A DNA stretch of 64,000 bases, taken from positions 1 to 64,000 of the forward strand of contig CAIXKE010000097.1 of NCBI GenBank assembly GCA_903919975.1, in the 5' to 3' direction. The notes under the pieces were generated by a model. That model ran no database searches and had not been told where the DNA came from. It saw nothing but the letters and a program-made list of their open reading frames with translations. A program made the translations under genes and the position numbers. Shown piece by piece: positions 40,840-50,146 of the stretch; the first letter of the stretch is position 1, and each line of letters begins with the position of its first letter. The stretch is from Akkermansiaceae bacterium (GTDB taxonomy: Bacteria; Verrucomicrobiota; Verrucomicrobiia; Verrucomicrobiales; Akkermansiaceae).

Positions 40840-41769
40840 ATGGCTCTACGCCCATCCACTACCGAATCACCGCTAGTCCGCAGGATTCTCATCTCCACCG
40901 CGCTGCTGGTCCTTTCGCTATTCCTGCTGCTTCCGTTAACTGCGGTTTTCGCGGAAGCCCTGCGCCGTGGATGGGAGGTTTTCCTTGCATCTCTGCACGA
41001 TGAAGTCGCCCTCTCCGCAATCCATCTAACCTTGATGGCCGCGGCCATTTCCGTGCCGCTGAACACGCTCTTCGGCGTTTCAGCCGCGTGGCTTATCACA
41101 AAATACCGATTCAAGGGCCGCGCCTTCCTGCTCTCGCTCATCGATCTGCCGTTCGCTGTATCTCCAGTCATCGCGGGTCTTGTCTGGGTGATGATTTTCG
41201 GATCGAAAGGCTGGCTTCCGCCGACAGCGATGGCCGAAGCATTGGCACCAGCCGCACGACTCATCGCCTCGCTTGCGGAATACGATGGCTTCGGTTGGTT
41301 GCTGGCAGATCTAGCAGCATGGCTGGCGGATCCTAAAATCGTCTTCGCTTTTCCCGGCATTGTCATCGCCACCGTGTTTGTGACCTTTCCCTTCGTCGCT
41401 CGGGAGTTGATCCCACTGATGGAATCTCAGGGTAGCGATCAAGAAGAAGCCGCCGTCACACTAGGAGCACGGGGGTGGCAGATCTTTTTGCGGGTCACGC
41501 TTCCTAACATTAAGTGGGGGCTGTTTTATGGTGTCTTGCTTTGCAACGCCCGCGCCATGGGCGAGTTCGGCGCGGTCTCCGTGGTCTCCGGCCATATCCG
41601 TGGAGAAACCAATACGCTGCCCCTCCACATCGAAGTCCTCTACAACGAGTATCAATTCAGCGCCGCTTTCGCCTGCGCCACACTCCTGGCCTTTCTGGCA
41701 ATCGTTACACTCGGCATGAAGAGCCTCGTCGAACACCTATCCGGTCACCAGTCATCAGGTCACAAATAA
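40840..41769 (+). CDS. cysW: Sulfate ABC transporter permease CysW
   Basis: 309 residues, about six membrane spans with N-terminal TTR-like basic start. [16 protein letters not shown] and the EAA loop ([21 protein letters not shown]) identify it, followed by [36 protein letters not shown]-type CysW sequence ([16 protein letters not shown] quoted). It forms the transmembrane channel with CysT. The cysA start follows 11 bases later. Confidence 0.95.
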   Translation: MALRPSTTESPLVRRILISTALLVLSLFLLLPLTAVFAEALRRGWEVFLASLHDEVALSAIHLTLMAAAISVPLNTLFGVSAAWLITKYRFKGRAFLLSLIDLPFAVSPVIAGLVWVMIFGSKGWLPPTAMAEALAPAARLIASLAEYDGFGWLLADLAAWLADPKIVFAFPGIVIATVFVTFPFVARELIPLMESQGSDQEEAAVTLGARGWQIFLRVTLPNIKWGLFYGVLLCNARAMGEFGAVSVVSGHIRGETNTLPLHIEVLYNEYQFSAAFACATLLAFLAIVTLGMKSLVEHLSGHQSSGHK

Positions 41770-41780
41770 CCCCTTTTCCC

Positions 41781-42779
41781 ATGTCCATATCAATCAAATC
41801 CATCAACAAGACGTTCGGCAACTATGCCGCGCTTGAAAACATTTCTTTGGAAGTCCCCAACGGCTCGCTGACCGCGCTGCTCGGCCCGTCCGGCTCAGGA
41901 AAAACCACTCTTCTCCGTATCGTCGCCGGATTGGAATTCTCCGATCCAGGCGAGGGAAGAATCCTCTTTCATGGCGAAGACGTAAGCGAGACACCCGCAG
42001 GAAAACGCGGTGTCGGATTCGTATTCCAACACTACGCCTTGTTCCGCCACATGACCATCGCCGAAAATATCGCCTTCGGCCTCAGCGTGCTGCCGCGATC
42101 CCTACGACCCGCCAAAGCCGAAATACATGCCCGCATCTCCGAGTTGCTCAAGCTGGTAAAACTCGAAGGCCTAGACAAACGCCGACCTCACGAACTTTCC
42201 GGCGGCCAGCGCCAACGCGTCGCCCTTGCGCGAGCACTCGCTATTCAACCGAAAGTGCTCTTGCTCGATGAACCCTTCGGCGCGCTCGACGCTCAGGTCC
42301 GGAAAAGCCTGCGCCGCTGGCTGCGTGTCTTCCACGATGAAATCGGCCTCACCACGCTCTTTGTCACCCACGATCAAGAAGAAGCTCTAGAACTTGCCGA
42401 TCAAGTCGTGGTCATGCGCAATGCCCGCATCGAACAGGTCGGAAAGCCGCAGGAAATTTATGATCACCCACGCAGCCCATTCGTTTATGAGTTTCTCGGA
42501 AATGTTAACAAGCTAAGCGCCTCGAACGGAAGCCATCGCTATATCCGGCCTCACGAGATCGAAATCGCCTTCGCCGCTGAATACAATCCAGAGACCGATC
42601 GACTAGCGAAAATTGACCATCTCTTTTCCGCCGGTCCGGTGGCCACGCTCAGCGTGCGCCTTGATGATGGCCAGTTCCTTGAAGTGGAAATTTCACGCAA
42701 GCAGCTGGATGAACTCGCTCTCGACCCTGGCGATGAAGTTTCCATCCGGATTATGGATTCAAGCAAATCAGGGGTTTAA
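41781..42779 (+). CDS. cysA: Sulfate ABC transporter ATPase CysA
   Basis: 332 residues from the ATG at 41781; the longer upstream frame lies inside cysW and is a shadow. Walker [10 protein letters not shown] at 35-43, Q loop FVFQHYALF, signature LSGGQRQRV near 139-147, Walker B VLLLDEP near 159-165 and switch histidine in [10 protein letters not shown]. The C-terminal 80 residues form a TOBE-type regulatory domain (YIRPHEIEI). Its last 12 bases overlap the end of the convergent gene at 42768. Confidence 0.96.
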   Translation: MSISIKSINKTFGNYAALENISLEVPNGSLTALLGPSGSGKTTLLRIVAGLEFSDPGEGRILFHGEDVSETPAGKRGVGFVFQHYALFRHMTIAENIAFGLSVLPRSLRPAKAEIHARISELLKLVKLEGLDKRRPHELSGGQRQRVALARALAIQPKVLLLDEPFGALDAQVRKSLRRWLRVFHDEIGLTTLFVTHDQEEALELADQVVVMRNARIEQVGKPQEIYDHPRSPFVYEFLGNVNKLSASNGSHRYIRPHEIEIAFAAEYNPETDRLAKIDHLFSAGPVATLSVRLDDGQFLEVEISRKQLDELALDPGDEVSIRIMDSSKSGV

Positions 42780-43541
42780 CTTCTTTTTCGGAGAGACCTT
42801 GACCGGTGCGGGAGTTTTGGCCGCAGCGGCGGGAGGCTTAACGGAGCCGGCGGTCTTGATAGGGAAACGAACGACCAGGCTCTTGTCGAGCAAACGCGTG
42901 CCTACGGTGGAGAGTTCCTGGGAGCGATAGACGATGAGCCCGAAAGGTTGATTGGTGAATCGGCCGATGGCAAAATTTTCCTTGGTTTTACCGAGACTGG
43001 TTTCTTCCTCAAACTTCCATTCACTCCCGGTCCACTCACCGAGGACGCTGGTGGAATCCGCCTTGATGTCATCGATGCGTTTCAGTTCACCATTCGGGGA
43101 GTGAAACACCCCTTCTTTCGACGCGTAGCGGAGTGTGGAAAGCGTGCTGGCACCGCCGGTGGAAGTCAGGGACCAAGTGCCGCCCGAGCTTTGACGGAGG
43201 AGCAACATGACCTCCTCCTTCGCTTTGAACTCGCGCTTATTCCAAAGCGCAATGTATGCGGCATATTCCTCCTTGGTAAGTCCCAGGCGCTCATCATATG
43301 GCAGCGGCACTCCGGGTTTCGCCTCGGCGGAAAATGCGCGAAACCACTTCGTATCCTTGCGGGCGGCGGCCTCCACCTTAGCCACATATTTATCGATTTC
43401 CGGCGGCGGAAGCACCATGCCGATCTGTCCTTTCACCGAAACGCCTTTTTCGAAAAGCCCTACGAATATCTTGGGAATTTCCTCGGCGGCAATGGCGGAT
43501 GTGATCAGGGAAACGACAATGAGCGATGTGTGGAGTTTCAT
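42768..43541 (-). CDS. Exported protein of unknown function
   Basis: 257 residues from the ATG at 43539-43541 with a clear signal peptide ([19 protein letters not shown]). The middle is mixed alpha/beta ([36 protein letters not shown]), and the C-terminus is a lysine/proline/alanine tail ([20 protein letters not shown]). No family recognised. It is 55 bases downstream of the membrane phosphotransferase gene and probably shares its transcript. It converges on cysA with overlapping stops. Confidence 0.78.
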   Translation of the reverse strand: MKLHTSLIVVSLITSAIAAEEIPKIFVGLFEKGVSVKGQIGMVLPPPEIDKYVAKVEAAARKDTKWFRAFSAEAKPGVPLPYDERLGLTKEEYAAYIALWNKREFKAKEEVMLLLRQSSGGTWSLTSTGGASTLSTLRYASKEGVFHSPNGELKRIDDIKADSTSVLGEWTGSEWKFEEETSLGKTKENFAIGRFTNQPFGLIVYRSQELSTVGTRLLDKSLVVRFPIKTAGSVKPPAAAAKTPAPVKVSPKKKLNP

Positions 43542-43596
43542 AGCAGGCGGCGGGCACAGACTGACCGCAGGCTGGACGGAACTCAAGCGGCGATTC

Positions 43597-45813
43597 TCAT
43601 GGTTCTCCAGCGGGGAAAATATCCTTGATCGGAGTTTCGGCTTTTTGATCCATCCAGCGCTCAAGCGCGAGACGCATGGGCTCCAACACTTCCGGGCGCG
43701 AGGCCGCGAGATCGGTCTCGGCGGTGGCATCGCTGGCGAGATGGAAAAGCCCGAAATGGCGGGTGCCTGTCGCAGTGGGTGTGCAGACCAGTTTCCAGTC
43801 ACGGGTTTTCAAGCAACGTTGTTTCGCCTCGACGATGCGTTCGCGGTATTCCGGCTTGACGACGAATTGATAGTTGTAGTCCTCATCGATCCATGTGCAT
43901 TCGTCCATCGGCGGGAGTTTGGGCCGCTCGACACCGGGCACTCGAAACTGAATAAACGGAAATCCGGTCTCGCCATAAAACGGGCGGAATTCCGGAGTCT
44001 CCTCACCGCGGATCCATCCGGCAAAACTGCGGCCCTGCCATGTGGGAGATTTGCCCACGCCCGCAAAATCAGCAAGCGTCGGAACCACATCAATCAGCCG
44101 CACGGTTTCCGGAATCACCTTTGGCGCAACTCCGGGGATATGCATGATCATCGGCACGCTGTTAGCTTTAAGCCCGCCATTGAAGGTGAGTCCGTGGCCG
44201 AGAGTAACACCCGGCTCATAGAGGTCATCTCCATGATCGGCGGTAATGATGACAATCGTGTTCTCGGCAAGGCCGTTGCGCTCCAATGCGGCGAGGATTT
44301 TCCCAACGCAATCGTCAAACTGGCGGGTGCATCCATCATAGAGCGCGCGGATCTGCGTCACTTCATTTTCAGGCAGAGCCTTCCATTTGGTTTCCAAATC
44401 CGTGCCGCCGATGAAGGAATCAATATCAAAGTCCACACCATTGCGATTACGGCCCTGATAGGATGGCTCCGCAAACATGCTGTTATATGGCTCCGGACTG
44501 CGGTAAGGCAGATGGTTGCATGAGTAGAAAATATGCCAGAAAAATGGTTTTTGGGAGTTGGCTGCGACTTCCAAACGTTGCTCCACTCGCTCGGTGACGA
44601 CCTTCGGAGTGACAAACTGGGCGAATGCCTGAAGCTGGGGAAACATTCGATAACCTAACGGATTATCAAAATAGAGCGGCACCACGAAGTGGGCCATCAC
44701 GACCGCCTGGCTCATGTAAATTTTAAAGTTATCAAAACTCGAAACCGAAATATGCTCGAAGCCGAGCGGTATGATTTCATAATAACCGGCGCACCAATCT
44801 CCGATCGCCGCAGTATCATAGCCGCGCTCGCGCAAAATCCCAGCGAGAGGGACAATCCGTTTCGTGGTAGCCTCCACAGTTTCGCGGTCCGGATACATCT
44901 GACGGAGGCCATGACTTTGCGGATATTGCGAAGACATCAACTGCACGCCGGACTCCATGGTCGAGGCGATCGAGGTGTAACATTCGGTAAAACGAATCGA
45001 CTTGGCAGCGAGAGCATCAATGGCGGGCGAAACACCGGCAGCGGCCAATCCATCGGTCCGATTCGGGCGGTAACCGGCATATCCAAGGCGGTCACCTCGC
45101 AGCGAATCAGAACCGATAATCAGGATGTTTGGCAATTTCGCCGTGCTGGATATTTGTGGCGGTGGCCCGCTGGTGGACACTTGCTGAATGCCAAGGCAGG
45201 ATGCGATGATCAAGACGATGATGGCGGACAACAACCACCCGCGACGGCCGCGTTGATGAATGTGCCATGCCAGCGAACCGCCCACAAATCCCAAAGGCAG
45301 CAAGGTGAACAACAACAACAACCCTGTGGGTTTCAACGCATCAGGAAGTAAATCGAGTGCCTTGTAATACCAACGACCGAATTCCGCCTCATTCAGGAAA
45401 TACGGACGGGTTTGCATCAACCGCAATGTGCAAAAACTGTGAATTACGGCCGCAATCACAAAGCTCCGAATGGCGATGGCCGGGCCACGCTGGAATTTCG
45501 AACGGGTGGTCCAGAGCGTCACCAGCGGCTGAGCGAGAATGACGGCGACGATCACCAGCACCGCGTATGCGATTAACATCAAGAGATTTTCCCGAACCAG
45601 AAACCCCAGATATTGATCGCGGGCGAGGGCGCTGAATTTGTTGGCCATCGCTCCCGATGACCGACTGAGCTGCCATAGGGCGCCGAGGTATTGGAACGCT
45701 AAAAATGTGAAGACGCCGCAAAAAACCGGAAAAATCGGCGCGGATGTGGAATGGGGATGGGTATCGGCTTGCTTCAACGGCGCGACTCTTACAGCGCGGA
45801 GTCCGAGTATCAA
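43597..45813 (-). CDS. Membrane-anchored alkaline-phosphatase-superfamily phosphotransferase (LTA-synthase-like)
   Basis: About 738 residues if the TTG at 45811-45813 is the start (it overlaps the previous stop as TTGA). About five membrane spans lie before residue 210, then an extracytoplasmic catalytic domain: PNILIIGSDSLRGDR, RFTECYTSIASTMESG, IITADHGDDLYEPG. Aligned with sulfatases, the formylglycine position is T285 (AST), the nucleophile type used by lipoteichoic-acid-synthase-like and phosphoethanolamine transferases. It should therefore move or remove a phospho-headgroup, not sulfate. Coupled to an upstream membrane protein; acceptor unknown. Confidence 0.85.
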   Translation of the reverse strand: MILGLRAVRVAPLKQADTHPHSTSAPIFPVFCGVFTFLAFQYLGALWQLSRSSGAMANKFSALARDQYLGFLVRENLLMLIAYAVLVIVAVILAQPLVTLWTTRSKFQRGPAIAIRSFVIAAVIHSFCTLRLMQTRPYFLNEAEFGRWYYKALDLLPDALKPTGLLLLFTLLPLGFVGGSLAWHIHQRGRRGWLLSAIIVLIIASCLGIQQVSTSGPPPQISSTAKLPNILIIGSDSLRGDRLGYAGYRPNRTDGLAAAGVSPAIDALAAKSIRFTECYTSIASTMESGVQLMSSQYPQSHGLRQMYPDRETVEATTKRIVPLAGILRERGYDTAAIGDWCAGYYEIIPLGFEHISVSSFDNFKIYMSQAVVMAHFVVPLYFDNPLGYRMFPQLQAFAQFVTPKVVTERVEQRLEVAANSQKPFFWHIFYSCNHLPYRSPEPYNSMFAEPSYQGRNRNGVDFDIDSFIGGTDLETKWKALPENEVTQIRALYDGCTRQFDDCVGKILAALERNGLAENTIVIITADHGDDLYEPGVTLGHGLTFNGGLKANSVPMIMHIPGVAPKVIPETVRLIDVVPTLADFAGVGKSPTWQGRSFAGWIRGEETPEFRPFYGETGFPFIQFRVPGVERPKLPPMDECTWIDEDYNYQFVVKPEYRERIVEAKQRCLKTRDWKLVCTPTATGTRHFGLFHLASDATAETDLAASRPEVLEPMRLALERWMDQKAETPIKDIFPAGEP

Positions 45814-46895
45814 GAAGAGGAATCGGGAGGATCAAGATAAAGCCAGCGCGGGGAGAGCAGTTTTTCAATCACCACTCCGTTTCGGGATTGCAGACCTTCT
45901 GGAATGGTCAGCCGCAGAAGCAGACTCACCCGCTCCGCCCCATGACTTTCAAGTTGCCGGAGCAAGGCGTTCGCTACGTCGCTCTCCGCTTTTGCATATC
46001 CAAAGACCGCTTCCTCGCCACCCAATGCCGTGAGACGGAAACACACCCATTGCTCGTCATTCGCAAATTCGTAATTGTAAAAATTGTCGTTTTCCAAATA
46101 GACCCGGAAATCAAGGGAAACACCACTCGGCCGTTGGCGGACAAAAGCATCCCATGGCATCGGCTGGTAGCAAACGAAGGTTTCCCAATCAACCCGCGCT
46201 TCGCCGGATTTCCCTATTTCAAGAATCAAACTGTGAACTTTTCCATTATCCAGCGCCACATTGGCCATCCAGAAGTTTCCGCGGTTGTCGAGGGTTGCAG
46301 GCTCCAGCTTTCTAATGCTTTCAAAATGGCCATGATCAACCGGCTTGTCGGCGTAATACCGATCCATCAATGGCGCGACTCGCTCGGGGTGGCGAACAAG
46401 ATGGACAAGCTGCGCTACCGAAGTCGCACCGAAAAACTCCCGAATAGAGCGATTGATGTGGTCGATGAGTTCGACGGCCTCCCGCTGCTCCCGCTCTTCA
46501 CCCACAATGGCTGATGCCGTTTCAGTGCGAATCCGAATGGCCTCGATCTCCGCTCTTTCAACGCGTGCCAGCGACCAAAGCACGGCCCCGGCGATCGCTA
46601 ATGCAATCAGGACAAACCATCCCCACGGAATGGGCTGGCGGCGGATGGCCGACTCCCCCCAGTCTTGTTCAAGCACGTCCAGCTTCGCGGATTCCGTCTC
46701 GATCAACAAATCGATATCCGGCTGATGAGTTCGCAGCTCAACCTTATCGCCATCGGCAGAACTTTCTTCGGCAGCTTTCAATTCCCTCGCCCGCCGCTGC
46801 TCGGTTTCGTAGTTATCAAGCCGCATGACCGACGCTGGTTCCAAATCGGAATCATCGATCACCCTGAGTTGCAATGATTTATTCTTGCGAGCCAT
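45810..46895 (-). CDS. Single-pass membrane protein of unknown function, coupled to the phosphotransferase
   Basis: 361 residues from the ATG at 46893-46895. A charged cytoplasmic N-terminus of about 90 residues (with RVIDDSDLEP and VELRTHQPDIDLL) precedes one membrane span (WGWFVLIALAIAGAVLWSL, about 92-110). The outer part starts with a helix and ends in a beta-rich domain (NFWMANVALDNGKVHSLILEIG, WETFVCYQPMPWDAF). No family recognised. The stop overlaps the next gene's TTG start, and the gene is divergent from the glycosyltransferase at 46970, so the three may act in one envelope pathway. Confidence 0.78.
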   Translation of the reverse strand: MARKNKSLQLRVIDDSDLEPASVMRLDNYETEQRRARELKAAEESSADGDKVELRTHQPDIDLLIETESAKLDVLEQDWGESAIRRQPIPWGWFVLIALAIAGAVLWSLARVERAEIEAIRIRTETASAIVGEEREQREAVELIDHINRSIREFFGATSVAQLVHLVRHPERVAPLMDRYYADKPVDHGHFESIRKLEPATLDNRGNFWMANVALDNGKVHSLILEIGKSGEARVDWETFVCYQPMPWDAFVRQRPSGVSLDFRVYLENDNFYNYEFANDEQWVCFRLTALGGEEAVFGYAKAESDVANALLRQLESHGAERVSLLLRLTIPEGLQSRNGVVIEKLLSPRWLYLDPPDSSS

Positions 46896-46969
46896 TTCCT
46901 GCGGAAGGAAAGACGCAAAAGTCCATCGACGCAATGCCAGTCTTATTCTAAATCTCTGCGCATACCCTC

Positions 46970-48085
46970 ATGAACACCCCGCCCCGTATCCTCATCGTCA
47001 CCGCCGCATTCGGCGAGGGACACAACAGCGCAGCTCGCAATCTGGGCCTCGCGCTTGATGCCGCCGGCGCCACTACCCGTGTCAGTGATCCCTGTCTGCT
47101 CGGCGCTCCCGGACTCACGGAGCTCCTGAGCCGCTGCTACCGCATGGTAACCAACAGGTTTCCACGGATCTGGGCGATGATCTACAAGTCCACTGACCGC
47201 TGTGATTTCAGTCGCCGCCGTTCACCTGTATTGCGTTTACCCGAACGCGCCCTTGGCACGCTCATCGATGAGTTCAAACCCGCCGCCATCGTCTGCACGT
47301 ATCCGCTCTACCCGTATTTCCTCAAACGGATGTCTCAAGGCATCCACGGAAAACTGCCCGTTTTCACAGTGGTCACTGATTCCATCGAAATCAATGCCGC
47401 GTGGCTGCGTGCGCCCTCAGACTGGTGGCTCGTTACGGATCCCGTCACCCGCGAGGCGATGATCCGCAGGAACTTGCCAGCGGAAAAAATCATCGATACC
47501 GGATTTCCGGTTCACCCCATTTTCTCAGAACTCACCCCCATCGACGTCGCAGACTCCTGCGAGCCCTTCCGCATCCTCTATTTCCCCACGGCAAAACGTT
47601 CACTCGTTCGCTCTCACGGAGCCGCCCTTCTGGACACCTCTCCCTCCGTCCACCTCACCTTCGTTCTCGGCCGCAATGTCCGGCGGCTCTATGCCCAAGC
47701 CAAACAACTCAAGGACCGCCATCCCGGGCGCGTTCGCATCATCGGTTGGACGCGCAAAGTCCCCCTCCTTCTCAACCACCACCACCTCGTCGTCGGCAAA
47801 GCCGGTGGTGCCACCGTGCATGAGGCGATCGCCGCCCGCTGCCCAATGCTCATTCACCATCTGGTCCCAGGACAAGAAGAGGGAAATCTCCGCCTGCTCG
47901 AAACCCTTGGCGGCGGAACCCTCGCCGACTCACCCGCAGCGCTCACCCGCCAAGTTTCAGATCTACTCGCCGATCACGCCGCCGGTTGGCGATCCATGAA
48001 ACACGCACTCGCCCGCCACGGCCGCAACTCCGGAGCCCTCGCCGCCACCAGATTCATCCTCAACCATATCGTAGATCGTGGATAG
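46970..48085 (+). CDS. MGDG-synthase/GT28-like glycolipid glycosyltransferase
   Basis: 371 residues. AAFGEGHNSAARNLG near 12-26 is the acceptor-binding glycine/histidine loop of MGDG-synthase-like enzymes (PF06925), VCTYPLYPYFL and TVVTDSIEINAAW belong to the same N-terminal domain, and VVGKAGGATVHEA near 285 is the donor-binding motif of GT28. Such enzymes add a hexose to diacylglycerol or a related lipid at the inner membrane. It lies beside a phosphotransferase unit on the other strand, which together suggest glycolipid head-group synthesis. Confidence 0.9.
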   Translation: MNTPPRILIVTAAFGEGHNSAARNLGLALDAAGATTRVSDPCLLGAPGLTELLSRCYRMVTNRFPRIWAMIYKSTDRCDFSRRRSPVLRLPERALGTLIDEFKPAAIVCTYPLYPYFLKRMSQGIHGKLPVFTVVTDSIEINAAWLRAPSDWWLVTDPVTREAMIRRNLPAEKIIDTGFPVHPIFSELTPIDVADSCEPFRILYFPTAKRSLVRSHGAALLDTSPSVHLTFVLGRNVRRLYAQAKQLKDRHPGRVRIIGWTRKVPLLLNHHHLVVGKAGGATVHEAIAARCPMLIHHLVPGQEEGNLRLLETLGGGTLADSPAALTRQVSDLLADHAAGWRSMKHALARHGRNSGALAATRFILNHIVDRG

Positions 48086-48132
48086 TAGATCGTAGATTGA
48101 AGATCCTGTCTCCACCATCCCCTATCTCTCCC

Positions 48133-48723
48133 ATGACCTTTCTTTTCGACATCGGCCGCGTGCTACTGGATTTCGATTTTGAATCCTCACTCGCCCGCTT
48201 GTTACCACACGGCACTCCGGATCCCTCTGCCCGTCTCCAGCGGCTCTTGGATCGCAAAGACGAATTCGAATCCGGCCGCATCGACGTCGATACTTACACC
48301 CACTGGGCACTGGAAATCCTTGAATCCGATGCCACCCCCGATGAATTCCACCACGCGTGGCGCCACATCTTTACCCCGAACGAACCCATGTGGCAGCGCG
48401 TCCGCCAACTCTCCGCAGATGGCCACCGACTCATCCTCTTCTCCAACATCAATGCCATCCACGTCCCGTGGATCTATGACGAATTCCCAGAATTTCACCT
48501 CTTCGATGATGCCGTGATGTCCTTCCGCACCGGCTTTATCAAACCCGACCCGGAAATCTATCACCACGCGATCACCCACCACGCCATCATCCCCGCGGAA
48601 ACCCTCTACATCGACGACCTCCCGCAAAACATCGCCACCGGCCGCACCCTAGGCTTCCAAACCTGGCAATACGATCTCAACCACCACTCCGCCTTCGAAC
48701 ACTGGCTCAAAGACTATATCTAA
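48133..48723 (+). CDS. HAD-superfamily phosphatase (YihX-like)
   Basis: 196 residues from the ATG at 48133; the longer frame upstream reads through a repetitive intergenic tract. Motif I is FDIGRVLLDFD (D6), motif II LILFSN, motif III KPDPEIY, and motif IV IDDLPQN. The G-x-V-L variant of motif I and the four-helix cap resemble YihX-type glucose-1-phosphate phosphatases. Substrate is not certain. It is flanked on both sides by word-like intergenic repeats. Confidence 0.9.
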   Translation: MTFLFDIGRVLLDFDFESSLARLLPHGTPDPSARLQRLLDRKDEFESGRIDVDTYTHWALEILESDATPDEFHHAWRHIFTPNEPMWQRVRQLSADGHRLILFSNINAIHVPWIYDEFPEFHLFDDAVMSFRTGFIKPDPEIYHHAITHHAIIPAETLYIDDLPQNIATGRTLGFQTWQYDLNHHSAFEHWLKDYI

Positions 48724-48903
48724 AATCTCTTCCAACATCCAACTTCGAACGTTAAACATCCAACATCGAAGTGAAGAAGGATAAACGCCGCGCTCTTCCT
48801 CTTCCTCTTCCGACCTTCGACTTTTAGACATTCAGACCTTTAGACCGCGCAGCATCTACCATCTCCGATCCTCGATCCACGATCCTCTATCAACCATTCG
48901 CTC
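48724..48903. repeat. Low-complexity word-like intergenic tract
   Basis: Repeated words such as catccaac, ttcgaac and gacctt/gacttttagac recur here, and gatccacgatcctctatc near 48875 is roughly the reverse complement of the gatcgtggatagtagatc tract at 48075-48095 on the other side of the HAD gene. A related cagacctgagacttttagacc string occurs at about 59680-59700. These tracts are non-coding and appear to belong to a dispersed repeat style. Confidence 0.55.
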
Positions 48904-49680
48904 ATGTCAGACCTCATCATCGCCGGCCGCACATTCAATTCCCGTCTTCTACTCGGCACCGGGAAATTCCCCTCCAATGAATCCATGCGCGATGCGCTCG
49001 CCGCCAGTGGCACCCAAATCGTCACCGTCGCCCTGCGTCGCGCCGATCTCACCGGCGGCCATGACCCCTACGCCAATATCCTCGATTTCATCGACCCCGA
49101 AAAATTCCTGCTACTCCCCAACACCAGCGGCGCCATGAACGCCGAAGAAGCCGTGCGCCTCGCCCGCCTCGCCGCCGCCGCCGGCCTCCCGAAATGGGTG
49201 AAACTCGAAATCCACCCGGACCCCACTTATCTCCTTCCCGATCCCATCGAAACCCTCAAAGCCGCCGAAATCCTCGTCAAAGAGGGCTTCGTCGTCCTGC
49301 CCTACATCAACGCTGATCCCGTGCTTGCCAAACGTCTCCAGGAAGCAGGCACCGCCACCGTCATGCCGCTCGGTGCACCCATCGGATCTAACAAAGGACT
49401 CGCCACCCGCGATCAAATTCGCATCATCATCGAGCAAGCCATCGTGCCCGTCGTCGTCGATGCCGGCATCGGCGCACCCAGCCACGCCGCAGAAGCCATG
49501 GAACTCGGAGCGGACGCCGTGCTCGTCAACACCGCCATCGCGATCGCCTCCGATCCCATACGCATGGCCATTGCCTTCCAAAAAGCCGTGCAAGCCGGCC
49601 GCGAAGCCTACGAACTCGGATTACCAGAACGCTCCGATCAAGCCCACGCCACCAGCCCACTCACCGGCTTTCTCGGATAA
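48904..49680 (+). CDS. thiG: Thiazole synthase ThiG
   Basis: 258 residues. TIM barrel that builds the thiazole phosphate of thiamine from deoxyxylulose phosphate, dehydroglycine and ThiS thiocarboxylate. RLLLGTGKF opens the protein, KLEIHPD holds the Schiff-base lysine (about K100), and [30 protein letters not shown] and [12 protein letters not shown] bind phosphate. No thiS, thiH or thiO is adjacent, so the pathway genes are scattered in this genome. A repeat block begins about 50 bases downstream. Confidence 0.97.
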   Translation: MSDLIIAGRTFNSRLLLGTGKFPSNESMRDALAASGTQIVTVALRRADLTGGHDPYANILDFIDPEKFLLLPNTSGAMNAEEAVRLARLAAAAGLPKWVKLEIHPDPTYLLPDPIETLKAAEILVKEGFVVLPYINADPVLAKRLQEAGTATVMPLGAPIGSNKGLATRDQIRIIIEQAIVPVVVDAGIGAPSHAAEAMELGADAVLVNTAIAIASDPIRMAIAFQKAVQAGREAYELGLPERSDQAHATSPLTGFLG

Positions 49681-49691
49681 AAAGCCGGAGC

Positions 49692-49707
49692 GCGGAATTC
49701 ATTCCGC
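49692..49707. repeat. Small palindrome at the start of the repeat region
   Basis: gcggaat-tc-attccgc is a perfect inverted repeat just after the thiG stop. It precedes the three long repeat units and could serve as a weak terminator hairpin or as part of a separate dispersed element. Confidence 0.55.
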
Positions 49708-49727
49708 AGCATAAGGATTCGGCTTGT

Positions 49728-50092
49728 CGGAGCGCGTGCATTTTGCGCGCTGCTGGATGACGGACATACTGTCCGGCGAGTCGCTTCGCGGAAGACGGGT
49801 AACAGAATGTCCCCCATCCGACAGCCGACAGAATGTCGGCGCTCCATGACGGAGCGCGTGCATTTTGCGCGCTGTTGGATGACGGACATACTGTCCGGCG
49901 AGTCGCTTCGCAGAAGACGGGTGACAGAATGCCCCCATCCGACAGCCGACAGAATGTCGGCGCTCCATGACGGAGCGCGTGCATTTTGCGCGCTGCTGGA
50001 TGACGGACATACTGTCCGGCGAATCGCTTCGCAGAAGACGGGGACAGAATGTCCCCCGCCCCAGCAGCCGACAGAATGTCGGCGCTCCGTAG
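49728..50092. repeat. Three tandem ~121-bp repeat units with internal hairpins
   Basis: Units begin at 49728, 49850 and 49971 and are almost identical. Each starts cggagcgc and ends gcgctcc, which are inverse complements, so a unit has its own terminal inverted repeats. Inside each are agcgcg...cgcgct, cggaca-tac-tgtccg and gccgaca-gaa-tgtcggc hairpins. The third unit differs slightly before its end. No coding frame is convincing. This looks like a REP/MITE-type intergenic element that expanded in tandem, not a CRISPR array, since there are no unique spacers. Confidence 0.88.
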
Positions 50093-50146
50093 TTTTTCAG
50101 CCTCCCACAGGGAGCGTGGACTCGAGGAATCACCATGCCCCATGAC

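Noticed and set aside
41514-41780. Longer start for cysA
   Set aside because: The extension overlaps cysW in another frame and lacks ABC-ATPase sequence; the ATG at 41781 fits family length.
47986-48132. Longer start for the HAD phosphatase
   Set aside because: The extension translates the 3' end of the glycosyltransferase gene in another frame and a repetitive tract; the ATG at 48133 begins exactly at motif I.
49728-50092. CRISPR array
   Set aside because: Units are about 121 bases and contiguous, with no unique spacers and no cas genes nearby.
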